A stretch of DNA of 64,000 nt, taken from the NCBI GenBank assembly GCA_026874595.1, contig CM049313.1:46632159-46696158 (forward strand), in the 5' to 3' direction. The notes beneath the pieces were generated by a model, which saw only the letters and a program-made list of their open reading frames with translations, was not told the DNA's origin and did no database searches. The DNA comes from Sipunculus nudus. Taxonomy: Eukaryota; Annelida; Sipuncula; Golfingiida; Sipunculidae. Shown piece after piece: positions 11,906-22,339 of this stretch (positions within the stretch are counted from its first letter, which is position 1; every line of letters starts with the position of its first letter). Both the position numbers and the translations under genes were made by a program.

Positions 11906-13329
11906 AAATGGCGCTACGTCCAGGATGTTCTGGTAGACTTTATACAAAACTTTCGAATGCAGAAGGATAGGGAAGAAGACGCCAATCCCGGCGCGGCTTT
12001 TCGGTATTAAGTGTATATAAATCTTTTTCCCGGACGTTTTTGGTCGAAAAAAGTGACACGCCCCGGGTGCCCCATCTTAATACTCCCCAGGCTTGGTCTA
12101 TGTTATTTGAAGGGAATATTGATTGATCGGTGCACTAGTGACTACATGGACTGTGTATACAGAGAACTAAAACGACATAATATATGCCCTTTTATCGTAA
12201 CCGTACACTTACTCGTTGATAGCGACAGAAATTCTGCACCTATATTGGGGACGTGAACTTCACGTGGTGCCCACGATAGTCGTGACAGCTCCTTTAGTAA
12301 GGGAACTTCCGTGGCAAGAAAACCTTAAATTCAAAATAAGTCCAAATATTAATATAATTTTTATCCTGTTACAGTGTACATTCGGTTGATATATTTATTT
12401 GTGAAATTCACAATCACTTTCATTCTTTTTAGTTTAAGAATGATTTTTTTTTAAATTTCTATTGAATCAATTGAAAATAAATTAAGACACATGAATGTGA
12501 ATTTCATAAAAACATAGATCCCATCAAATGAAATCTGAACCAGATTAAAATCATATACACTTTATTGGGTTTAATATAAATTTGAAACAACTTTCGGATT
12601 GATTTTATATGGAAGTATTTTTTGCAGGAATGTTACCTCAAGGCCTTATCAAATCGCAAAATTTCAAGGTTTTGGTGGGAAAAAAGGTTTTTGTTTCTCT
12701 GCCACGATTTTGCTCGTTATATGGAATTTCTGCGTATATAAATAAAACAAAATTTGTTATATAATAATATTATAAGGATTTCGAATAGGTATTCTTAAGA
12801 GTACAGACGAGAACACCTGACAGTTGATTTCAGTGCAACAATACTGCGCTGACATCTGGCGAGGAGGTTTAGAACAACTGACAGTCACTTCGGGCGAATA
12901 TATGGTTGGCACTATGCAGGCATGTTTTCGCATGTATTGTTCAGAGAAAGTTTGTCACCGGTGTAATAAATGAATCATGAATATAAAGTATGACGTTATA
13001 CATGGTATTTAGTCAAGTGACCCAAGGACTGATTCAGCAACACACAGAAACAATGCTGCCATCTGGCGAGCATATTTGGAACAACGAAACTGTCTCCAAG
13101 GGATTCTATCTAATATCATTTTACTGCTTGTGGATTGTATTTTTTTTTTCATGTACAAGGTCTTTGCTCATACGAGTCGAGAAATAATATATTTTCTTCT
13201 CTTTGATATTCATAAAATCAGCAAATATTTAAGACAGTAAACTAACCTGAAAAAAGGTTAAGTAGCTTTATGTGCACCTCTGACGCAGTCATTCTAAGTC
13301 TCCTTTAACCAGTGCTTGATTTGACTTGA
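11906..13329. other. Non-coding stretch with a short direct repeat
   Basis: No supported gene. Segments at about 12833-12893 and 13035-13097 resemble each other (both contain an ACAATGCT/ATACTGC-like start, then CATCTGGCGAG and GGAACAAC/AGAACAAC), about 200 bp apart. Confidence 0.4.
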
Positions 13330-13610
13330 CTTGAAGAAGTTTACGCTCGTCGAACAGCTACAGGTTGCCGAGGTGCGCTCCTTAAGCATGTTCTCTGAGC
13401 CAACAGACGCAATGCCAAACCAACCCAAGCAGAGAGACGCGAGAGATCACCACCGTACATCCCGAACCGGTGACCTTTCAGGAAAGCTACAGCATCCACA
13501 GTCCCAAAGGCAGAAGTAACCCACATTCCCTCCACCGATCCCAGCAGCGGAGACCCAGCCATGCCATTCGAGGACCGAACCCGATCTTTGTGAACGACAG
13601 TGTTTCGTAT
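13330..13610 (+). repeat. Dispersed repeat R2, copy 1
   Basis: This segment matches 29140-29410 in the same orientation. Shared elements in order are a GCGCTCCTTAAGC block, GAGCCAA(C/T)AGACG, AAGCAGGGAG-like sequence, a CCGGTGACC/CCAGTGACC block, CAGCATC, GCAGAGACC and a GATCT..GAACGA-like end. It is GC-richer than its surroundings. Short open frames occur on both strands but are not conserved between copies, so it is treated as a repeat and not as a gene. Confidence 0.7.
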
Positions 13611-15869
13611 ACTTTATACTTTATACTAGTTATACAAGTTTAAGCAAGTTTTTTCGTCATCATAACCACAGCTTTGATCAGCAAATTTTTCGGGGTTTCG
13701 CCACCAGGGTTAGCAAAGGTACAAAACTGACATCAGACCAATGAGAGCCGGGTGTCGCATTGTGCATCCAACTGTCTCTTTTAAATCTGTGATAATCCGC
13801 TCTCATTGGTTTGATATATAAAGTATGCAGCGGTTAAAGCGAAGGAGTAACAGAACGACTGCAGTGTATATTGTAGGAAGGGTATATATAAAATGGTGTT
13901 TGAAATTGGTCGAAAATCCAGGTACGATGATTGAGAGAATAATGCAACCGATGGTCGATTATTAATCGAATATTTCATGCACTCCCTCTAGGAGGACCCG
14001 TCGCCATTTTGACAGCACTTACATATTTCATAATTTCGCAGTTTCCCACCACCCGGTCTGATTTATACATTATCGAACATATCCTTTTTGTTTTTATTAA
14101 ATTAAATTATTTTTCCTAGATAATGTGACTTCTTTCCATGTGCATAAATAATCATTTTTCATAAAAAATAATGAAAAATCCAACAATCTAATCCATTATG
14201 AATAATAATCATTATCATAATCAATTTATCAACATTACGCAAATATGCACTTGCATCTCAATTATGAAAATCTTAAACTTAGAATTAAAATTTTTAAAAA
14301 GTGCAACCCCGAGATATCGTCGGTCTGAAGTTCGGGAGATAATCACAGGGACCTGTAAACATACCACCTATGTTAAATATGCATGAATTACAGTGTGTTC
14401 TCCTTAAAATATTATAGTATTTGCAAATAAAATCGTTTGCTTACTCTGTACACGAGTTGATAAGGCGATCAATGGCGCAGAACATAAAGTAGGTGCGCAC
14501 GCCACCTGTTGGCCTTATCGCGCAACTTCACATATCAAAAAGTTGTTTCTTCTGTGTGTCCTCTGTATTTCTTCTTTCATGTTTCTTCCCCTTGACTGGG
14601 AGTTGTCGCGGGCATGGACAAGATCGGGCCTGTGATCACGCAGTCTTGGTATGATAAACAGGCACTCATGAACTGTATTAACTCACAGCCAGATCCATAT
14701 CGCGTATAAAAAATAGGGTGGTTTCGCTGGGAAACTTTTGTATACAACCACACTTACTAACAGTGTGAGTTAATACGTATATCAAACAAACGATTATTTA
14801 CCTTTATATTTCATAATACCGCGCTCTCATTGGTCGGATTGATCATGGCTCTGAGCCAAAACCCGTGAAACAATTTACACAAACCCCTCTAAATGAAAGG
14901 AGTGGTTAAAGCCTTAGTGTCGTCAAACTACCTTTTTTTAATTCAGTTTATAAGTCCATAATATAATATGTAATTTATCCCAAAGGTATATACATAATAA
15001 GAATCCTTAGCATATCCTGTATTAGATCTGCTATATATGAAATATTTTTTTTCTCTATTGGTGAAAGATTTTAAAATTTTAAACCAGATTTGTATATTAC
15101 AAAAAAAAACGAGACGTATCTCGCACCTTGAAGCAGTTGTAGATTAGCAGGTCAAGTGCCCTGACCACATGAGTTTGTAAAAAGAAACGGAGATGCATAT
15201 TTTAGGCAAATACACAATAATAGATGGCGGGCTCAGCGTCTTGGGATAAAGAATTCACATGAAAGCCTGCACTGACTGCTGAGTTAAGAAAATGACGAAA
15301 TATTCTAATAATACCTCCTATTAAATTTCATACAACCATCATTCTACAATTTTCATTAAAGTACAAGTGCATATATAATATTTAAAGTTTGTAAAAGAAA
15401 CAATAATAAAAATATCAATATTAGCTTGTATAGAAGTGTTTAACTTATACTAAATACTAAGTATAATGTTTATACTTCATATAACGTGAAACTTAATTGT
15501 TTTAAAGTGCAACACAACGAAAAGGCAGTATGCTTGTGTATTATAATCAGGCGTACCTAAAAATTGACGACAAGGGCTTCATTTACTTCAATTTTAACAT
15601 GTATAATACATTTGTCTTAAAAAAGACATATACGTCATTACAAAGGTCAAAGGACTAATACACACGTCGTGGGCAAATTACTCAGACTGGGGAGTAGAAT
15701 ATTATATAGAAAGAAATCTGCATTCTAAGGAATGCAAGTCTCGCCCCGTCAGGGGTCCCTATTATGGTATGCTCCCAACTTGTGTTTGCATTCACTTATT
15801 CGATACACAGGGTCATTTATGCATAAGATTCTGTGCATTTTATAATATACTTGTTTTAATAGACGTTCC
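13611..15869. other. Non-coding stretch with CCAAT-type motif copies
   Basis: No supported gene. The motif CTCTCATTGG occurs at about 13800 and 14825 and inverted at about 13740. At 13800 it is followed about 10 bp later by TATATAAAG. A hairpin at 14675-14776 is listed separately. Confidence 0.4.
14675..14776. repeat. Nested inverted repeat
   Basis: A perfect 13-bp inverted repeat (GTATTAACTCACA at 14675-14687, TGTGAGTTAATAC at 14764-14776) encloses a second one (GTGGTT at 14718-14723, AACCAC at 14746-14751). It could be a very short inverted-repeat transposon or a structured transcript. No target-site duplication was identified. Confidence 0.6.
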
Positions 15870-16090
15870 AGATCATGTGCAGGATCTTCAAAAAATCTAA
15901 TCGATTCTTTATCAGTCCTTCCCGAAATGCCAAGAAAATTTCATGAGTTAATTTCGTGAGTTATGTTGTGAACAAACACCCACCCACAAATCCACACAAA
16001 CACGAACCCACACTCACACAAACACACACACCAACACACAAACACACGAATGGGGATGAACTCATACGCTTCTTGCTGAGGCAATAAACA
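15870..16090 (+). mobile_element. Dispersed element E, copy 1
   Basis: The motif order AATCTAATCGATTC, AAATTTCATGAG, TGTTGTGAACAAAC, a CA-rich tract, ACACGAATGGGGATGAACTC, then GCTGAGGCAATAA is shared with copies at 16290-16445 and 43886-44075. The CA-rich tract is internal to the element. No open frame is present, so it is likely a short non-autonomous element, class unknown. Confidence 0.65.
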
Positions 16091-16289
16091 GATAAAAATA
16101 GAAAAGTTAAACATTTTGATTTCAAATGCCGATGCAAATACAGTTCCATGGGCCATTTAAACAGAAGTCACCTCACTGATATACGCCCCCTACTAGCTGA
16201 AACACATTGTTGTAGGGGTATATATTTTGTCATTAATTGGTTTCGTTGCCATGGGCTCTAAAGGTAACTAGGCTGAACATGTTTTTTTT

Positions 16290-16445
16290 ATGAATCTAAT
16301 CGATTCCTTATTGGCCCATTCCAGAATTCCATGCACGACTGCATGATATATTTTGTGCACAAGCACACGAACATAACCACACACAGTTACACACACAAAT
16401 ACACGAACGGGAATGAACGCATAACTATCTGGTGGAGACATATAA
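16290..16445 (+). mobile_element. Dispersed element E, copy 2
   Basis: The same motif order as the copy 150 bp upstream is visible: AATCTAATCGATTCCTTAT, TTCCAGAATTCC, a CACA-rich tract, CACGAACGGGAATGAACGCA, then GGTGGAGAC. It lies in material absent from the homologous region near phospholipase copy B, so it inserted after the duplication or was lost from B. Confidence 0.6.
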
Positions 16446-16483
16446 CATTAAATAAGCGTATTCTTTTTTATATACAATGTTAC

Positions 16484-16580
16484 CTGCCGAAATATTGCCC
16501 TTAAACCGTTGGCTGCACAAGCGTGTTAGAAAATGGACAGGGCGTGAACAGTGGCGCAAACATAAACAAAGCGCGAACGC
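16484..16580 (-). repeat. Dispersed repeat R3, fragment
   Basis: This segment (CTGCCGAAATATTGCCCTTA, AAACCGTTGGCT, GGGCGTGAACAG) matches 47829-47923 in the same orientation and the 22.3-22.7 kb copy in the opposite orientation. Only one end of the family is present. Confidence 0.6.
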
Positions 16581-17269
16581 CAACTGCGTGTTTCGTTTTC
16601 CATCCAGGCATACGATCGGCGTTTCACAACCGTGCACTTTCATGTTTGGACCTAGTCAAACCTAGTCCTGATGTCCCTTTATGAGTAAATAACATTAGCA
16701 GAGTATTCAATGCAAACAACATTCGGTTGTGTCAACATTTGCGAAATAGGGAGTAAATAGACACACACATTATAAAAACTGATAACAAGAGCAAAAAGGT
16801 GATATATAACTACTTCTTGTAAAGAAACCATCACATTCCACTATATTAATTTCCTGTGGCCTGCTAGCTCTCAATGTTTATCAGTTGTAACGTGCCACTG
16901 ACTTTGACTTTAATGGTATGACAGCGATTGTGTGAAGGATTTCTGTCTTATGATTACATCTCCTCTGTATCTACAAGGTAAAATGCCGTTAAACAAGTAA
17001 ATACGTGACCAGGATGCTCCACAACGAAAGGAGTGAACAAAGTTTGCGCAGCATCTTATCCATATTAATTCATTTAATCGTTCTTTCTGGTCAACTGGAA
17101 GGGTCGTGACGAGAATTTATAACTTTTTAGTACTGAACATTAAATATAGATGAAACTGTGTGCAGCATTCTCATTAGTTTACCACTCAATTTCTGGCCGT
17201 CTACGGGTTCTTGAGATAACGGTTGGACCGTTTTTTTTTCAAGAAGCAATCTTTGTTCCGCAGTTGTTG

Positions 17270-18706
17270 TTAATGACTCTGCTTTTGAATAAATTCTTTA
17301 AAGAAAGCCACGGTTGCAATCTCTGCTCTCTCAATTAAAAACTCTCTATCCTTGGTTTCCAATTCGAAATCAATTGCATCAATATAGTCAGTGTGGATCC
17401 CAACCGTACGATGTACGTCACCGGGATTAATACTCAGCTCCTTGAGAGTTGCTTCAATACTCTTGAAAAGAGCTGTGGCAAAATCACTTAAACCATTAAT
17501 ACTGCTCAGCCAATAACTCTCCTCTATGGCCGCTCGGAAGGGGAAGTTATGGCTGTCCATAAACCGTATAAGTTCGTCATGGGTCAGCTGCCCGTTGCCA
17601 TCGAGATCGAGCTCCTTGAATACTTCATCAGCATCGAAGCTCCTTCCAAACAGAATGTCCAGATACTCCTGGTCCACCTTCGTCAAAGCCAGTTTGAACT
17701 CATCAGCCGATATCAAGCTATCCCCGTTAGTGTCGGACTCATGCAGGGCTGTCCAGAAGACCTTTGCAGCATAAGCCATCTGTTGGCGGTGGTCAACCTG
17801 TCCCAGTACCTTGTCGCAGTCACGCGCATATTTCGTTGCCAGAGTAGTGTTAGGTCTCTTCAGTTTGGTGCCATTATATCGTTTTTGAAATTCCTTATAA
17901 GAAATACAATACTCCCCGGTAGTATACGTCATAACTCCTAGAGTCTTACCATTATATTCTCCGAATTGATCCTCTTGATTCCCCAATTTGTTTAGGAAGG
18001 CATCCTCTGGTTTCATGGACAGATACCAACCATCGTAGGCGAACAACGGGTAGTTGCATGTCATGGCGCCGTCTATGTAATAATTAATTCCATCATCTGT
18101 GTCCATAATCACAGGTTGAAACACTAATGGTATTGACATGGACATTCTGGCGGCCACTGCTATGGACATGGTCGGTGTAGTCTTCGGGTGGAAGTAGGCT
18201 GCTGTTTGGGTGCTGACATTACAAGCGACAAGACACAATTCTACCCCCTTTTCTTTGTACAACTGTCCAAACGTAATATCTGCTTTGCCGCATTTTTTAA
18301 TTAACACGTCATGTATGTAGTTCAAGACTCTGTCACCAGGGTTCCAACCGAATTTGTTGAACAAATTCGGCAGCAAGGAGAATAAACCAAAGGAAGCATC
18401 GCTCACCATTGCTTTGAAGTCTACTGTATATATATCGTACATTTCATCTATGTCACAGCCAATGGCCAGCAACATGGCAAGGAGGGCGCCACCGCTCGTG
18501 CCCACGTATCTCTTTATCTTTTTCAACAACCCGATTTCATCCATGACCTTGAAAGCTCCAAGGTAAGAGATCGTTCTGCTGCCTCCACCAGCGAGTGCAA
18601 GGTTTTCGAACTGGAAGTCATATTTTCTCACTTCCGGTGGTATATCTAGTTGTTTTTCTTTGAATTTCCGGGCGGACTCTGCTCTCGCGCTCGCCTCGTT
18701 ACCCAT
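17270..18706 (-). CDS. Patatin-like phospholipase with two EF-hands (copy A)
   Basis: A single open frame of 478 residues. Patatin-like enzymes are lipid acyl hydrolases with a Ser-Asp dyad. Here the glycine-rich oxyanion loop is GGGSR (residues 40-44), the nucleophile motif is GTSGG (69-73, Ser71), and the DGA motif IDGA (211-214) supplies Asp212. Two canonical EF-hand loops follow: DTNGDSLISADE (325-336) and DLDGNGQLTHDE (367-378). This suggests calcium control. The N-terminus MGNEAS has Gly2 and Ser6 as in N-myristoylated proteins, and there is no signal peptide or membrane helix, so a cytosolic enzyme anchored at a membrane is inferred. The ATG at 18706 was chosen because it yields this motif and matches copy B. 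No introns are visible, which for a metazoan gene suggests a retrocopy or horizontal acquisition. The substrate is unknown. A duplicate lies about 7 kb away on the same strand. Confidence 0.92.
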   Translation of the reverse strand: MGNEASARAESARKFKEKQLDIPPEVRKYDFQFENLALAGGGSRTISYLGAFKVMDEIGLLKKIKRYVGTSGGALLAMLLAIGCDIDEMYDIYTVDFKAMVSDASFGLFSLLPNLFNKFGWNPGDRVLNYIHDVLIKKCGKADITFGQLYKEKGVELCLVACNVSTQTAAYFHPKTTPTMSIAVAARMSMSIPLVFQPVIMDTDDGINYYIDGAMTCNYPLFAYDGWYLSMKPEDAFLNKLGNQEDQFGEYNGKTLGVMTYTTGEYCISYKEFQKRYNGTKLKRPNTTLATKYARDCDKVLGQVDHRQQMAYAAKVFWTALHESDTNGDSLISADEFKLALTKVDQEYLDILFGRSFDADEVFKELDLDGNGQLTHDELIRFMDSHNFPFRAAIEESYWLSSINGLSDFATALFKSIEATLKELSINPGDVHRTVGIHTDYIDAIDFELETKDREFLIERAEIATVAFFKEFIQKQSH

Positions 18707-18848
18707 TCTTATTTAAGCAGTTTTTTACGAACAGATCTAATCAAGAATAAGATGTTAGCTGTACCTAGTATACTAATATGTCTTCACCTGTCTTCACAGC
18801 TGAATGGTCTGCTGGTCTAACGCACGGGACTCCAGGTAATGTAGGCCA

Positions 18849-18994
18849 CAGTGGCGTCAATTTATCTTCAAGGGTGGGGAGATGACTCGCAGGGTGGGGA
18901 GATGACTCGCAATCGCAATGGTGGGGGAGATGACAGGCGTGGAGGGTATTCAAAATTAGGATAAACAGACATGTTTATACATATATATATAAAT

Positions 18995-19027
<33 letters not shown>

Positions 19028-19302
19028 CTTTTATGGTTTGTGTGACACATATCAAATATATATCAATAAAGTATAAGGTTTTAAAAAATTAAGTACATGT
19101 TAATTCTAAACCATTTAGATATTACTATTTCATAGAAAACTAATAAATGTAACCAAAGACTATGATTCATTTGAAATATATAAATATTATTCTCTGAAAA
19201 GTGGGATGATTACATTGAGCATCCCCCCCCCCTTGCCAAAAAGTGGGGGGGGGGGGGGGATATATACCCCCCCCCCCCATCCCCCCTATATTGACGCCCC
19301 TG
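18849..19302. mobile_element. hAT-like non-autonomous element upstream of copy A
   Basis: The left end CAGTGGCGTCAATTTA (18849-18864) and the right end, read on the minus strand as CAGGGGCGTCAATATAG, form imperfect terminal inverted repeats. They are flanked by TAGGCCA (18842-18848) and TAGGCTA (19303-19309), a likely target-site duplication with one mismatch. Inside are a 20-bp GGGTGGGGAGATGACTCGC-type tandem duplication near 18870, an AT tract near 18980-19028 and a G15-ATATATA-C12 hairpin at 19245-19278. CAGGGGCG ends are common in hAT-like elements. No transposase is present. The homologous site near copy B lacks it. Confidence 0.7.
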
Positions 19303-20997
19303 TAGGCTAAAATGGCGGGCAAAGTAAAATCTTCCACACGTATCATGGTCAGCGGCCACCTTTGAACATGTATCATTTGAAGACCTTCATATTCAGTGCA
19401 CCGTGTTTACCCGCGTTACGTTCTGCTGACTGTACACTGTAATTCGCGGGTAAGTGACGCCTGTAAAGCTTATAAAACCATGACAACAACACCTGACATC
19501 CGCGTGTGTATTAACTTACTCCGCATACTTATTTTTTGTTTTCTAACATTCCTTAGTTAAAACTTCAATTTACTTCCAGTAATATACAAAACTATTTTTT
19601 AAACTGTTCATATTTGCCACACTAATGTCGATCACTGCAGTAGGCCATTTTTTATTACTCTTTTGTTTTAGGAAAGAAACAACAACATTTTATTGAAAGA
19701 TATAAATTAATCATAAAATTAATAGTAACAAACAGTTTTTTAAAATCTGATCATATCCGTTATAAAGTGGTAAAATCAAGACTCACAAATATATGGTATT
19801 GTATCAGTGACAGTCTGTTCATATCATTGCCAGGCGGTTTCATGTTATGTTTATTTGTTGCGATGAAGGGTAACTGCTGTAATGATTCGAATTCACCATA
19901 CTGTATTTTTCTGAAATAAAAAAAAATTAAAAAAAAGACTTGAATGATTTCACGCCACATTAAAGGTCTGATGGCGCCACTCTCCATTCGGAACATTATA
20001 GCCGTGAAATGCCTACAAAAAAGTGGTCGTTATTTTTTTAGGTGCATTGTCGCTGAACCAGGTTGGTCGTAAAGCGAGGTTTTTTATACTCTATTGCCCA
20101 GCAGGAATGTCCCGGGTCACGTATAGCTAGGTCGGCTTCATTGCTTCATGGGAAGTGGAAAGCACTCGTGTGATTAAATTGTTGATGCTAACTTTGCAAG
20201 TACCACAAGGTTTAAAAAAACCGAATCTTCAAACTTTGCATCTACAGTTGTGAAGTCTACTCTCAGCTGATCTAAATACGGAAAACAAGAAATTGACTTG
20301 GGAGTCTGTTTGCCTCAATGCTAATCAATAAAATTGACCTGGAAAAGGTTTTCATCCACCCACTGACATTAGTTACCCATTCATTGGCACATTTGGATGG
20401 TAGTGTGAACATGATTGATGAGGCAAAGTTGTGTAAACGGTTATATCTAAATGTTTACTTCTGTGGAATTTTCATTTAGGTTTGTGCAAACATACTTTTT
20501 AATAACTTTGGATCATAATATAACCATAATCAATGTTTGCATTTTTCTTCCACCAACTTGGATAAATGGCGGCCATATAAAAACAAGGGTTATATATATC
20601 ACTAAAATCCGTCATTTTAGACATGGATAAGGCAAGAACAATTTGATGATCCTCAATGAAAAGAACATTTCTTGGTTGATTCAAGTGTAATATTTCCTGT
20701 AGAATCAATTCCTGCTACCAAAATGTTTGTACTGCACATATTTTATTTGATAATTTGCATAAATTTGCATATTTGAATGAATCAGTGGAATTAATTATAT
20801 AATAAATTAATATATTTACTATTTGGCTTGTTAGTGGACCCCTAAACGGGATTCCCAGCCGGGAAACCATTACCAGCTCGTGCTTAATATCATCTCGGCG
20901 AAACGTCACTGAGGTGTAAACGCTTCCTTGCAAAGATCATGAGTTCATTATGTATGACCCGTGATCGCAAACATCACCCTTGTAAAAGTACGAAGAA
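19303..20997. other. Upstream region of copy A, no gene seen
   Basis: Bases 19351-19472 match 26348-26468 upstream of copy B, for example GCGGCCACCTTTGAACATG and ATTCGCGGGTAAGTGACGCC. The remainder, about 19480-20997, shows no recognised gene or repeat. Confidence 0.5.
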
Positions 20998-21288
20998 TAA
21001 GGCAAAAAATGGTATGGTTCTCAGGCACTTTTTTTTTTTATAAAATCAGTGTGGGTGGGCGATATTTTAATTTTTTTTTTTTTGTATTTTTCGATCAAAA
21101 TGTCAAATGATCAGGGAAAAGTATGATTATAACAGAATTATTTTGCTAAACAGGTAAACTCTTGTCAGAATTGTATTATTTTATCTTCTTGAAAGATAAA
21201 AATCAAAATTTTGGATGCGGTGGGGGGGGGGGGGGGATTAAATTGACGCTGGCGGTGCCTGAACCATACCCCTTTTTTTTTTGCCTTA
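20998..21288. mobile_element. MITE-like element with imperfect inverted ends
   Basis: The left end TAAGGCAAAAAATGGTATGG (then TTCTCAGGCAC) and the right end read on the minus strand (TAAGGC, an A-run, GGGGTATGGTTCAGGCACC) form imperfect terminal inverted repeats of about 30 bp. The interior has poly-T (about 21065-21080) and poly-G (about 21221-21236) runs and no open frame. No clear target-site duplication was seen. A similar TTTTTTGCCTTA end occurs alone at about 29130-29148. Confidence 0.65.
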
Positions 21289-22339
21289 GCGTGGTGTTTT
21301 AAGACGTTAATTAGCTAAGTGACGTTGAGTGACCCGCATGCATCACTGCACCTGCCTGCCTATACCTTTTCAGTGGATCTATGACATATTTAAAAAATAT
21401 TAGCGGATGTATGACACATTTCAAATATATTTACTTAATCACATTTATAATATATTACAATAAGTATCAGGTTTTAGAAAAGAAAGTAAAATGTTTCCAG
21501 TAAAAGTTAACTGTAAACCAGGTTTAGATATAATATTTCATAGTAAACTCATAAATTGAACCAAAGTTTATCATTTTAATATTTATTCTATTATTTAAGT
21601 TCCAATATATAAAATTATTCTATGATTATAATTATAATAACATTAAATTAGTTTAGCTACATTATACCATTAGCATTACAATTAGCAGCAAACCGGTCGC
21701 AGTAAAAGTTTACAGCTTGATGCAATTTACAATGAACCTATGATACTGAAGTAATATAAAACTGTATAAACATGGAATCATCCGCATTAATAACACATGT
21801 AGCTCATTTAAGTTAAATCAATAATATATAAAGAATGAATAATATTGGTCTTAGTGAGGGCTGCAACGTTTGTGAAAGCGTCTTCGGTCAGCTTTGTTCT
21901 GGTGAATACTGACGATCCCATACTTTTACTGTTGGGTGGAAGGAAGATGGAATGGACAGGTCACTATGGTAGTATCGGGGGATGGCATTTTCCTAGTCTC
22001 CATCTGAATCATCACAAAGCTTTTGCCGATTGTCAGGAATCTGGAGCACAGCCTTGTAAGCATCTTTGTTCCTTCACATTAATCTTTCATTAAGTTGCTG
22101 TGCGTGTGAGTTTCTCGAGAAATTCGATGCAGTTCATGGACCCTCTATTTGTGTTTCAGCAAGCTCTGCCATTCTGATACATATTTAGATTAATACAAGA
22201 TATTAAAAATACAAAATCCTAAAGCACTCTGGGGCTTGCTATCCGTCTTTGCTCGCAGTCTATATAAGAATATGTATCGATTAACAAGTTTCAGCAGGAT
22301 CCGGGTTATTAAAGGGATATAATCAGGAGTAATACTATG
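21289..22339. other. Distal upstream region of copy A, partly duplicated
   Basis: About 21660-21860 is recognisably related to 27220-27420 (GCAGCAAACCGGTCGCAG against GCAGCGAACCAGTCGCAG, and ATTGGTCTTAGT against ACTGGTCCTAGT). It marks the far edge of the segmental duplication. The frame open in the 27-kb copy is broken here, arguing against a conserved protein. Confidence 0.5.

Larger units (their letters stand above)
16187..17269. repeat. Downstream flank of phospholipase copy A (duplicated segment)
   Basis: Several blocks here match the sequence downstream of copy B at 23871-24705. Examples are the ATATATTTTGTC..TTATTGGT block near 16220 (B: near 23930) and TTTATGAGTAAATAA near 16679 (B: near 23997), followed by the CATTCGGTTG/CTTCGGTTGA block. 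Copy A has about 400 extra bases (about 16270-16665) consisting of repeat insertions. Confidence 0.7.

Noticed and set aside
13341..13562. Short minus-strand frame in R2 that might be a gene.
   Set aside because: The corresponding region of the 29-kb R2 copy does not preserve the same peptide, so it is treated as repeat sequence.
17549..17941. Plus-strand 130-codon frame inside the phospholipase gene.
   Set aside because: It is antisense to a well-supported coding sequence and has no domain of its own; a shadow frame.
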